Shown here: piece after piece, positions 1 through 5,349 of the stretch
Numbering within the stretch: the stretch's first letter is position 1
Layout of the letters: the number at the start of each line of letters is the position of its first letter
Origin: an uncultured Clostridia bacterium
Lineage (GTDB): Bacteria > Bacillota > Clostridia > Christensenellales > Borkfalkiaceae
DNA length: 5,603 bases
Assembly: GCA_947629845.1 (NCBI GenBank)
Contig: CANRFD010000088.1
Span: forward strand, 1 to 5,603
Reading direction: 5' to 3'
Translations under genes and position numbers: made by a program
The notes under the pieces: model-generated
Told to the model about the DNA's origin: nothing
Database searches by the model: none
What the model saw: the letters and a program-made list of their open reading frames with translations, nothing else

Positions 1-1
1 G

Positions 2-316
2 ATCGCCGCCATCGTGGCGGGCCCGCTCAAAAACCGCGTACCGGGGATGAAGGGGCTCGTCAGCGTGACGGAGGTGCACGTCGCCCCCGACCTGAAAACG
101 GCGAAGGTGTACGTCAGCGTGTACGCCGCTTCCCCCGAAGAAAAGGAGGAGACGGTCGCCGCCATCCGCGAGAACGCGGGGTTCATCCGCCACGAACTCG
201 CGGGGGTGATGCGCATGCGCACCGTGCCCCAGCTCACCATCCTCGCGGACGAGAGCATGGAGTACGGCTCCAAGATGGACGAACTGCTCGCAAGCCTGCA
301 CAGAGAAGAGAGATGA
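2..316 (+). CDS. rbfA: Ribosome-binding factor A, 3' part (5' end outside the window)
   Basis: RbfA is a small KH-fold protein that binds the 30S subunit and helps late 16S rRNA maturation, including cold adaptation. The reading frame is open from base 2, and a GTG at 14 is only an internal Val codon. Family members normally carry about 20-30 residues before this point, so the true start lies upstream. The diagnostic segment is present: a GLVSVTEVHVAPDLKTAKVY stretch (bases 53-112) matches the family core 'SVTxVxVSPDLxxAKVYVSV'. The C-terminal half fits too: helix with IRHELAGVMRMRTVPQLTI, then 'DESMEYGSKMDELL', matching the usual 'P.L.F..D.S...G..I..LL'. The TGA overlaps the next ATG (ATGA, 313-316), suggesting translational coupling. 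Position before nrnA and truB is the standard Firmicutes order, which supports the call. Confidence 0.93.
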   Translation: MAAIVAGPLKNRVPGMKGLVSVTEVHVAPDLKTAKVYVSVYAASPEEKEETVAAIRENAGFIRHELAGVMRMRTVPQLTILADESMEYGSKMDELLASLHREER

Positions 317-1281
317 ATACGATAGAAGAGATCGCAGCCGTATTGAAAAAATCGGAGAGCGCGGTGATCTTTACCCATACGCGGCCCGACGGGGACACCA
401 TCGGGAGCGGCATGGCGCTTCACCGCGCGTTCGCCTTCCTCGGAAAGAAGAGCGAAGTGGTAAACGACAGCGCGATCCCCGGGAAGTTCCTCTTCCTCGA
501 GGGAGTGAAGGAGATCAAGCGCGCGCCCTCGCTGCGGGCGGATACATACGTCTCCGTCGATTCGAGCGACACCGCACGCTTCGGCCAGCTCACCGACGCG
601 TTCTTAAAGGGGGCGGTAAGGCGGACGACGGTCAACATCGACCACCATATTTCCAACCCCATGTACGCAAAATACAACTATGTCGTCGAGACGCCGAGCA
701 ATTGTGAGAACATGCTGAAGGTCATCCGTGCCATGGGCGTTCCCATCGAGGGGGACGTTGCGCGGTTTTTGCTCCTCGGCATGGTGACGGACTCGGGCGG
801 CTTCACCCATGCGGGCGTGGCGGGGGAGACCCTGCGCGCTGCGGCGGAAGCTGCGGACGGCGGCGCAGACGTGAATACGACCTACTACGAGACGTGCTGC
901 CGCCAGCCCAAGGCGCGCGCGCTTCTGTACGCCGAGGTCATGTCCCATCTCCGCTTTCTCCTCGACGATACGCTCGTCATCGCCCTCGTGACGCAGAAGA
1001 TGCTCGACCGCTACGGGCTCATGAGCTATGTCACCGAGGGGTTCGTCGACTTCGGGCTCACCATCGACGGCATCGAAGTGAGCGTGTGCATGCTCGAAGT
1101 TCAGCCCGGGAAGTTCAAGGTCTCCTTCCGCTCCCGCGGGAAGGTGAACGTGAGCGACATCGCCAAGAGCTTCGGTGGCGGGGGGCATGTGCTCGCCTCG
1201 GGCTGCATGCTCTTCGGCGACTACGAGGAGGTCTGCGACAAGCTGCGCTATGCCGTCTGGCAGCACTCGGGGGGCGTATGA
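313..1281 (+). CDS. nrnA: DHH-family bifunctional oligoribonuclease / pAp phosphatase NrnA
   Basis: NrnA-type enzymes degrade 2-5 nt nanoRNAs and dephosphorylate 3'-phosphoadenosine 5'-phosphate in the cytoplasm, using Mn2+. The 322-residue length is typical. The N-terminal DHH domain shows H22-T-R-P-D26-G-D28 followed by GSG, then D83 in SVDSSD, the signature NIDHH (D110-H111-H112) and D160 in GMVTDSGGF, all expected metal ligands. E132 in PSNCE aligns with the conserved Glu of the 'SST.E' block. The C-terminal DHHA1 domain has FRSRG (272-276) and the substrate-binding GGGGHVLASG (288-297). The ATG at 313 is chosen because it overlaps the rbfA stop as ATGA, follows a purine-rich AGAGAAGAG stretch, and gives the family's normal N-terminus. 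Its stop lies in a small tandem repeat that also carries the truB start. The biochemical role is inferred from the family; all catalytic motifs look intact. Confidence 0.93.
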   Translation: MNTIEEIAAVLKKSESAVIFTHTRPDGDTIGSGMALHRAFAFLGKKSEVVNDSAIPGKFLFLEGVKEIKRAPSLRADTYVSVDSSDTARFGQLTDAFLKGAVRRTTVNIDHHISNPMYAKYNYVVETPSNCENMLKVIRAMGVPIEGDVARFLLLGMVTDSGGFTHAGVAGETLRAAAEAADGGADVNTTYYETCCRQPKARALLYAEVMSHLRFLLDDTLVIALVTQKMLDRYGLMSYVTEGFVDFGLTIDGIEVSVCMLEVQPGKFKVSFRSRGKVNVSDIAKSFGGGGHVLASGCMLFGDYEEVCDKLRYAVWQHSGGV

Positions 1282-1305
1282 CGGGCGTATGGCGGAGCGT
1301 ATGAC
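1272..1305 (+). repeat. Three tandem 11-12 bp units GGGCGTATGRC at the nrnA/truB junction
   Basis: Units at 1272-1282 (GGGCGTATGAC), 1283-1293 (GGGCGTATGGC) and 1294-1305 (GGAGCGTATGAC) follow each other without gaps. Unit 1 supplies the nrnA TGA stop. Units 2 and 3 carry the two in-frame candidate ATGs of truB (1289 and 1301). The ATG of unit 1 (1278) is out of frame and opens only an eight-codon frame ending at 1304. The array probably arose by small tandem duplication and affects start choice and coupling. Confidence 0.75.
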
Positions 1306-2134
1306 GGGGGTTCTCAACATCGACAAGCCGTGCGGCAAGTCGTCGGCGCAGGCCGTGAACTTCGTAAAACATCTGACGGGGTGCGCGTGCGGGCATTTCG
1401 GCACGCTCGACCCCTTCGCTACGGGCGTTTTGCCCATCGGGGTGGGGAATGCGACCCGCCTCTTTGATTATTTTCTCACCAAAAAAAAGACGTACGTTGC
1501 GCGGTTCCGCTTCGGCGCGACGACGGATACCCTCGACCCCGAGGGCGCATTGACCGTGGGCGGCGGCGTGCCCTCCGAGGGCGAAATCCGCAAAACGCTG
1601 CCGGATCTGACGGGGACGTTCGACCAGATCCCGCCCGCATTCAGCGCAAAGAGCGTGAACGGGCAGCGCAGCTATGTTCTCGCCCGCAGGGGGGAGGCGG
1701 CAGAACTTTCCGCAAAACGCGTGACGGTGGAGGCGTTCGAGCTTTTAGAGCAGACGGGCGTTGACGAATTTGCCTTCCGCGTGACCTGCGGGGCGGGGAC
1801 GTACATCCGCGCGCTCGCCCGCGACCTCGCGGAGCGGCTGGGGACGCTTGGCTACTGCACGGCGCTGCGGCGCACGGCGAGCGGGCTCTTCGCCGAGGAG
1901 ACGGCGGTCTCTCCCGATGTGCTCACGCCCGAAAATTGCGGGGAATTTCTCATCAAAACCGACAGCGTTTTGCCGTTTCCCATATTTGAGAGCGACGACA
2001 GGCGGCTTGTTCAGGGGCAGAAGATCGCGACGGAACTTGCGGACGGGCTGTATAAATTTTACTTTGACGGGGCGTTTTACGGGCTTGTCCGCGCGGCGGA
2101 CGGTACGCTGAAAACGGAGAAAAAGCTATGCTGA
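1301..2134 (+). CDS. truB: tRNA pseudouridine(55) synthase TruB
   Basis: TruB isomerises U55 in the T-loop of tRNAs to pseudouridine. Numbering from the ATG at 1301 (277 aa): the opening MTGVLNIDKPCGKSS is the classic N-terminus. GHFGTLDPFATGVLPIGVG (31-49) contains the catalytic Asp37. KTYVARFRFGATTDTLDPEG (63-82) carries the conserved Tyr65. QIPPAFSAKSVNGQRSY (109-125) and CGAGTYIRALARDL (163-176) complete the active site. The C-terminal part (about 220-277) is a short PUA-like tail; the protein is somewhat shorter than typical 300-residue homologues. The start at 1301 is preferred because family members begin 'M.G.L.IDKP'. ATG 1289 would add MAER. GGAG at 1294-1297 lies only 3 bases before 1301, so the true start is not settled. 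The stop overlaps the ribF ATG by 7 bases. Confidence 0.94.
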   Translation: MTGVLNIDKPCGKSSAQAVNFVKHLTGCACGHFGTLDPFATGVLPIGVGNATRLFDYFLTKKKTYVARFRFGATTDTLDPEGALTVGGGVPSEGEIRKTLPDLTGTFDQIPPAFSAKSVNGQRSYVLARRGEAAELSAKRVTVEAFELLEQTGVDEFAFRVTCGAGTYIRALARDLAERLGTLGYCTALRRTASGLFAEETAVSPDVLTPENCGEFLIKTDSVLPFPIFESDDRRLVQGQKIATELADGLYKFYFDGAFYGLVRAADGTLKTEKKLC

Positions 2135-3033
2135 CGGTGGCGTTCGGAGAGAGATCGGAGACGCCGTGCGCCCTCGTTTTGGGCGGCTTCGACGGGCTGC
2201 ACCTCGGGCACAGGCTGCTCCTCGAAGAGGCGAAAAAGACGGGGCTGCCCGTTGCCGCAACGACGATGTACGGCGGGAAGGGGCGGACGCTCTTCACCCG
2301 CGAGGAACGGCGGGAGATCTTTGCGCGGGCGGGCGTTTCCGTGCTGTGCGAGATCGATTTGGGCGGCGAGGTGCGCGGGTTGCCGGCGGAGGCGTTCGCG
2401 GACGAGATCTTTTCGCTGCTCAACGTGCAGGCCGTGTTCTGCGGCGAGGATTTCCGCTTCGGGAAGGACGCCCTCGGGACGCCCAAACTGCTGAAACGCT
2501 GCGCGGATCGGCCGGTTTTCGTGCAAAAGACGCTGAAATATTTCGACGAAAACTGCGGGAGGGCGCGAAAATATTCGGCGACCGCCTGCAAAAATTATCT
2601 CAAGGCGGGCGACCTAACGCGGCTGAACGCCTGCCTGTGCCCGCCGGGGCAGGACATTTACGGAGGCGCGTACTTTGTCCGCGGCATTGTGGAGCACGGC
2701 AGACAGGTGGGGCGCACCTACGGGTTCCCCACGCTGAATTTGACCCCGTCTCCCCAAAAACTGCTGCCGCCCGACGGCGTTTACGGGGGGATGTGCGCGA
2801 CCCCGCGGGGGGACTTCCCCTGCATCGTCAACTTCGGCGCGCGGCCGACGTTCGGCGTGGCGGAGCGCAAGATCGAGGCGTATTTGGACGGGTTTTCGGG
2901 CGATCTGTACGGCCGAACGGTGTGCGTTTACCCCACGGAGTTCTTCCGCGGGATAGAGAAATTTTCCTCCGCCGAGGCGCTGAAAGGGCAGCTGGAGGCG
3001 GATATCCAACGGTTAAGGGAGAACAAAAGATGA
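2128..3033 (+). CDS. ribF: Bifunctional riboflavin kinase / FMN adenylyltransferase RibF, with weak adenylyltransferase motifs
   Basis: RibF phosphorylates riboflavin to FMN and adenylates FMN to FAD. In this 301-aa protein the N-terminal nucleotidyltransferase domain (about 10-165) keeps the ATP-binding GGFDGLHLGH (19-28) and GEDFRFG (106-112). The usual 'F.PHP' block is replaced by TTMYGGKG (45-52), and the 'ISST.IR' block appears as YSATACK (149-155), lacking both the Arg and the flanking Ile. The C-terminal kinase domain (about 178-297) looks complete: RGIVEHGRQVGRTYGFPTLN (185-204), with Thr202 and Asn204 of the PTxN motif, GVYGG, VNFGARPTFG, the catalytic Glu250 in KIEAYL, and FSGDLYGR. 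The ATG at 2128 has GGAG at 2116-2119, 8 bases upstream, and overlaps truB. Kinase activity is likely; FAD synthesis is less certain. Its TGA overlaps the next gene's ATG. Confidence 0.9.
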   Translation: MLTVAFGERSETPCALVLGGFDGLHLGHRLLLEEAKKTGLPVAATTMYGGKGRTLFTREERREIFARAGVSVLCEIDLGGEVRGLPAEAFADEIFSLLNVQAVFCGEDFRFGKDALGTPKLLKRCADRPVFVQKTLKYFDENCGRARKYSATACKNYLKAGDLTRLNACLCPPGQDIYGGAYFVRGIVEHGRQVGRTYGFPTLNLTPSPQKLLPPDGVYGGMCATPRGDFPCIVNFGARPTFGVAERKIEAYLDGFSGDLYGRTVCVYPTEFFRGIEKFSSAEALKGQLEADIQRLRENKR

Positions 3034-3884
3034 TCAAATTCGGACCGAGCGGCAACTGCGAACGGTTTTTTGCCGAGGGGCACGAACATACCGAGGAGGA
3101 AGCGGCGTTCGTCCGCCACATGGGGCTCGATTGCTTCGAGTATCCCTTCGGCCGCGGCGTGCACATGACGGAGGGCAAAGCGCGCTCCATCCGCGCCGCT
3201 TTTGAAGAGACGGGGGTGGAAATCTCCGTCCATGCGCCCTACTTTATCAACTTCGCCAATCCCGACGGCGAGATGGCGGCGAAGTCGTACGGGTACGTTC
3301 TCGACAGCGCGAAGATGCTCGTGCTGATGGGGGGGAGGCGGCTGGTGTTTCACCCCGCGGCGCAGGGCAAGGACGCGCGTTCCGTCGCCGTGGAGAGGAC
3401 GTGCGACCGCCTGAAAGTTTTGCGGGACTACATCTATCTCAATGGACTGCAGGGGTTGATGTTCTGTCCCGAGACGATGGGCAAGACGGCGCAGATCGGC
3501 ACGGTGGAGGAGATCACGCAGTTCTGCGAGATCGACCCCGTGTTTACGCCGTGCGTGGACTTCGGCCATGTGAACGCACGCGAGCAAGGGAGCCTCCGCA
3601 CCGCCGCCGACTATCGCGAGCGGCTGGAATACATGATCGGCCGCCTCGGCTATGAGCGCATGAAGCACTTCCACGTGCACTTCTCCAAGATCATGTACGG
3701 CCCCAAGGGGGAACTGAAACACCTGACGTTCGAGGATACCGCCTACGGCCCCGAGTTCGAGCCGCTGGCGGAGGTGCTGCACGAGCTGAAACTGGAACCG
3801 TATGTCGTTTCGGAGTCGGACGGCACGCAGGCGGACGACGCGCTCGCGATGAAGAGGATGTACGAACAGGCCGCAAAGCGGTGA
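3030..3884 (+). CDS. Endonuclease IV-like TIM-barrel protein (AP endonuclease family 2)
   Basis: The 284-aa protein has the fold and most of the metal ligands of deoxyribonuclease IV (Nfo), which cuts DNA 5' of abasic sites using three Zn ions. By motif order, the family's nine ligands map to H68 (SVHAPYFIN), H108 (LVFHPAAQ), E148 (CPETMGK), D177 and H180 (CVDFGHVNA), H215 (FHVHFSK), H231 (GELKHLTFED) and E262 (SESDG). Only the Asp of the canonical D-R-H triplet is missing: two residues before H231 stands Leu229. The GPKGELKHLTFED segment with downstream YGPEFEPL suggests a diverged subfamily, so 'deoxyribonuclease IV' is a family name and the substrate is inferred. The ATG at 3030 overlaps the ribF TGA (ATGA), with AAGGGAG at 3015-3021 eight bases upstream. 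It is the last gene of the operon, before the terminator, where rpsO often sits in relatives. Confidence 0.82.
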   Translation: MIKFGPSGNCERFFAEGHEHTEEEAAFVRHMGLDCFEYPFGRGVHMTEGKARSIRAAFEETGVEISVHAPYFINFANPDGEMAAKSYGYVLDSAKMLVLMGGRRLVFHPAAQGKDARSVAVERTCDRLKVLRDYIYLNGLQGLMFCPETMGKTAQIGTVEEITQFCEIDPVFTPCVDFGHVNAREQGSLRTAADYRERLEYMIGRLGYERMKHFHVHFSKIMYGPKGELKHLTFEDTAYGPEFEPLAEVLHELKLEPYVVSESDGTQADDALAMKRMYEQAAKR

Positions 3885-3901
3885 TCATTCCATAAAAATA
3901 C

Positions 3902-3938
3902 GGCGCACCGCAACTTTTGTCGCGGTGCGCCTTTTCTT
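3902..3938. terminator. Bidirectional intrinsic terminator between convergent genes
   Basis: A perfect 10-bp stem, GGCGCACCGC (3902-3911) with GCGGTGCGCC (3922-3931), encloses a 10-base loop. On the plus strand it is followed by TTTTCTT (3932-3938). On the minus strand it is followed by the complement of the A-rich 3893-3900, reading TATTTTTA. It lies 18 bases after the stop at 3884, and its plus-strand tail ends at the stop of the minus-strand gene, so it can end both transcripts. Confidence 0.92.
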
Positions 3939-4522
3939 CAAAGGAGCGCTTGGGCTTCATCGATGATCTCGCGCAACCGATAGACGGTGGCGTCAAAGAG
4001 GCGTATCTTCTTTTTGTATCGTACCCATAAGACGGCAATGAGCGGGACGAAGAGGCAGGGGACGAGGACGCATACGAGGATTTCCCAAAGTTCCGCGCCT
4101 GTACCGTTTATTATCGCCATGACGATCGAAATCAAAATAACCAAGACCGCGATCGCACCGATCACAGTGATCGGCACGGGCTTTTTGGGCTCCGGATATC
4201 CCATCTTGCTTTCAAATTCATCATTCAAGGCTTTCAATTTGGTATAATTGGGCATTGCAGTGTCGCGCCCGAATTTCAGCGTCACATAATTTGTCACATT
4301 TGTACGCGTGCGGACGTTGACCGAACCGTCTTTTCCCGTCCAACCCTTCATAAAGCCTCCGATAAACCCGTCGCCGTAGACCGTGGTATCCACGCCAACG
4401 ATTTCCGTGCTCTCGTTGTAGATCTCACGGGAGTCGACGAGAACCCACCCAAAAGTGGAGAGAAGTTCCGTGACATAGCTCTCCTGCTCAGGCGCGACCC
4501 GTTCCGTGCGGTATTCCGTCAT
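3938..4522 (-). CDS. Unrecognised membrane protein: soluble N-terminal domain plus C-terminal TM hairpin (194 aa)
   Basis: I do not recognise the family. The first roughly 110 residues are soluble: a charged start (MTEYRTERVAPEQE), a hydrophobic core LLSTFGWVLVDSREIYNES (20-38), a Gly-rich patch DGFIGGFMKG (51-60), a Thr/Val-rich probable beta segment NVRTRTNVTNYVTLKF (69-84), and a PNYTKLKALNDEFESKMG helix (91-108). Two hydrophobic segments follow (about 117-138 and 147-167), separated by a short NGTGAELWE loop. KKPVP before and RYKKKIR after them suggest both ends are cytoplasmic. The ATG at 4522 is chosen over an upstream in-frame start at 4633 because it overlaps the preceding gene's TGA (ATGA, 4519-4522) and has a GGGGGTG-type ribosome site about 8 bases before it. 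It is the second gene of a two-gene operon driven from 4915-4943. A sensing or envelope role would be guesswork. Confidence 0.8.
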   Translation of the reverse strand: MTEYRTERVAPEQESYVTELLSTFGWVLVDSREIYNESTEIVGVDTTVYGDGFIGGFMKGWTGKDGSVNVRTRTNVTNYVTLKFGRDTAMPNYTKLKALNDEFESKMGYPEPKKPVPITVIGAIAVLVILISIVMAIINGTGAELWEILVCVLVPCLFVPLIAVLWVRYKKKIRLFDATVYRLREIIDEAQALL

Positions 4523-4884
4523 TGCAATTTCACCCCCAATACGAGCTCTACGAGCGGACGGATCCTGTTGCAAATGAAAACGGTGAGAGCGGGGATCACG
4601 AACATTCCGAAGAGGAACAAGAGGAACCACCACAGACCGCCGCCCTGCTTTGTTCCGCCGCTCTTTTCATAGCGATAATAATTGATGCAGAGCATGCCGA
4701 AGCCTGCGAAGATCCCCCAGACAACGAGCATTGCTACGGAAATGTACCACCCGATCGCGGGGATCATTCCGCACAAGCCGCCGGCTACAAGACATACGAC
4801 AAAGATGATCGTGTAGATGTTGCGCCGTTTCGCGAGCCGCTTTAGGATGAGCTCTTTTTCCGAGTCGACAAAGTTGTGAATCAT
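4519..4884 (-). CDS. Unrecognised small membrane protein with three predicted TM segments (121 aa)
   Basis: No family is recognised. A short, basic, probably cytoplasmic head (residues 1-22, with LKRLAKRRN) is followed by three hydrophobic segments at about 23-41 (IYTIIFVVCLVAGGLCGMI), 45-68 and 83-104. The 69-80 loop is positively charged (YYRYEKSGGTKQ), consistent with a cytoplasmic loop, which would put the short C-terminus (NRIRPLVELVLGVKLQ) outside. No signal peptidase site or catalytic motif is evident. The start is well supported: ATG at 4884 with a strong GGAGGT ribosome site (4891-4896) six bases upstream, about 24 bases downstream of the predicted transcription start. It is the first gene of the minus-strand pair and is coupled to the 194-aa gene by ATGA. 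Expression is probably controlled by the divergent XRE repressor through the operator inside its promoter. Confidence 0.8.
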   Translation of the reverse strand: MIHNFVDSEKELILKRLAKRRNIYTIIFVVCLVAGGLCGMIPAIGWYISVAMLVVWGIFAGFGMLCINYYRYEKSGGTKQGGGLWWFLLFLFGMFVIPALTVFICNRIRPLVELVLGVKLQ

Positions 4885-4914
4885 AAAACTACCTCCAAAG
4901 TAAGATTGATTTCA

Positions 4915-4943
4915 ATTATATTCTCATAAATTGAGAAAGTCAA
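4915..4943 (-). promoter_or_regulatory. Near-consensus sigma-A promoter of the membrane-protein pair
   Basis: Read on the minus strand: -35 TTGACT (4943-4938), a spacer of exactly 17 bases (4937-4921), then a perfect -10 TATAAT (4920-4915). The predicted start is near 4908, giving a leader of about 24 bases that contains the GGAGGT site. The spacer is entirely occupied by operator O1, so a bound protein would sit between the two RNA polymerase contact boxes. Such a strong promoter would need tight control. Confidence 0.88.
4921..4937. promoter_or_regulatory. Operator O1, 17-bp pseudo-palindrome (7-3-7)
   Basis: TTCTCAT-AAA-TTGAGAA. The outer six bases of each half are perfect inverted copies. 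It has the same architecture as O2 and fills the spacer of the minus-strand promoter. The binder is inferred to be the adjacent XRE protein, because Cro/CI-type dimers use operators of this size. Confidence 0.75.
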
Positions 4944-4949
4944 GTAAAA

Positions 4950-4966
4950 TTCTCAACTTTTGATAA
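4950..4966. promoter_or_regulatory. Operator O2, 17-bp pseudo-palindrome (7-3-7)
   Basis: TTCTCAA-CTT-TTGATAA. The left half equals the inverse of the right half of O1, and the right half differs by one base. The symmetry extends outward to AAAATT (4946-4951) and AATTTT (4965-4970). Its centre (4958) is 29 bp from that of O1 (4929). It overlaps the candidate -10 box of the regulator gene, suggesting autorepression. Confidence 0.7.
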
Positions 4967-4967
4967 T
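4962..4967 (+). promoter_or_regulatory. Candidate -10 box for the XRE regulator gene
   Basis: GATAAT is the best -10 match on this strand; no good -35 is seen 16-19 bases upstream (for example GTCAAG at 4939-4944). Transcription would begin around 4974-4978, at or next to the ATG at 4978, giving an almost leaderless message. The box lies in O2. Confidence 0.4.
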
Positions 4968-4977
4968 TTTTTCTTGT

Positions 4978-5196
4978 ATGGAAAAAATATCGGGGATGGG
5001 ATTTCCGAAAAATCTCAAAGACCTGCGTGTCGCGCGGGGGATCGGGCAGGCGGAGCTTGCGAAAGTTTTTAATATTTCTCTTAAGACCATATCGCATTGG
5101 GAGACGGGGTACAGCGAGCCGTCAATTGCGCAGCTTATCGCTTTGGCGCGGTTTTTTGACGTGACGGTCGACGATTTGGTTGGGAATGAGAATTAG
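4978..5196 (+). CDS. Single-domain XRE/Cro-type HTH repressor (72 aa; 66 aa if started at 4996)
   Basis: This is a compact DNA-binding protein of the XRE (lambda Cro/CI-like) family with nothing beyond the helix-turn-helix domain. KNLKDLRVARG (11-21) is helix 1, GQAELAKVFNI (23-33) is helix 2, SLKTISHWETG (34-44) is the recognition helix with the typical 'W E.G...P', and IAQLIALARFFDVTVDDLVG (50-69) forms the closing helices. Three starts are possible. TTG at 4960 lies inside O2 and is unlikely. ATG at 4978 has no ribosome site and may be leaderless. ATG at 4996 (MGFPKNLK) matches how many family members begin, but has only a poorly placed GGGG just before it. It is divergent from the membrane-protein pair, sharing a region with two matching operators, and so is the natural candidate for repressing both units. 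Base use is less GC-rich than the left operon. No clear terminator follows. Confidence 0.88.
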   Translation: MEKISGMGFPKNLKDLRVARGIGQAELAKVFNISLKTISHWETGYSEPSIAQLIALARFFDVTVDDLVGNEN

Positions 5197-5221
5197 CGGG
5201 CGGGGATAGGGACATGGCATG

Positions 5222-5260
5222 AATAAGGTCATGTTTCGATTACGTTCGCCGAAAGGGGCG
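5222..5260 (+). repeat. Direct repeat A, copy 1
   Basis: It begins AATAAGGTCATGTTTCGA and ends CGCCGAAAGGGGCG. It pairs with copy 2 starting 90 bases later; the two share the first 18 bases with one change, and the tails align with one deleted base and a few substitutions. A shorter partial relative, ATAGGGACATG, is at 5206-5216. Confidence 0.75.
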
Positions 5261-5311
5261 GCACGAGGAGCGTAGCAACGAAGTAGCGTAGCCGAGGGAT
5301 GATCGCATTAT

Positions 5312-5349
5312 AATAAGGACATGTTTCGACACGCCCGCCGAAAAGGGCG
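5312..5349 (+). repeat. Direct repeat A, copy 2
   Basis: It begins AATAAGGACATGTTTCGA and ends CGCCGAAAAGGGCG, and matches 5222-5260. Between the copies lies a stretch with its own direct repeat AGCGTAGC (5269-5276 and 5285-5292). Confidence 0.75.

Noticed and set aside
604..1437. Long open frame on the minus strand opposite nrnA
   Set aside because: It is antisense to a gene with complete DHH/DHHA1 motifs. The translation is His/Ala/Arg-rich with no recognisable domain, as expected from GC-rich codon bias.
2166..3029. Upstream extension of the endonuclease IV-like frame through ribF
   Set aside because: The extension is Arg/Ala-rich shadow sequence of ribF. The real start at 3030 has a ribosome site, an ATGA overlap and a family-like N-terminus.
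2928..3782. Long minus-strand open frame opposite the endonuclease IV-like gene
   Set aside because: It is a shadow frame: low-complexity His/Ala/Val-rich composition, no ribosome site, and the opposite strand has clear metal-ligand motifs.
4523..4633. N-terminal extension of the 194-aa membrane protein to a start at 4633
   Set aside because: The extra 37 residues are Arg-rich and fall inside the preceding gene. The ATG at 4522 has the ATGA overlap and a ribosome site.
4522..4845. Plus-strand open frame opposite the 121-aa membrane protein
   Set aside because: The acidic, low-complexity translation (runs of Glu) mirrors the hydrophobic codons of the real gene, and no ribosome site is present.
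3938..5196. Toxin-antitoxin system (XRE antitoxin with partner)
   Set aside because: The XRE gene is divergent from, not co-transcribed with, its neighbours. The partners are multi-TM proteins without toxin motifs, so there is no positive support.
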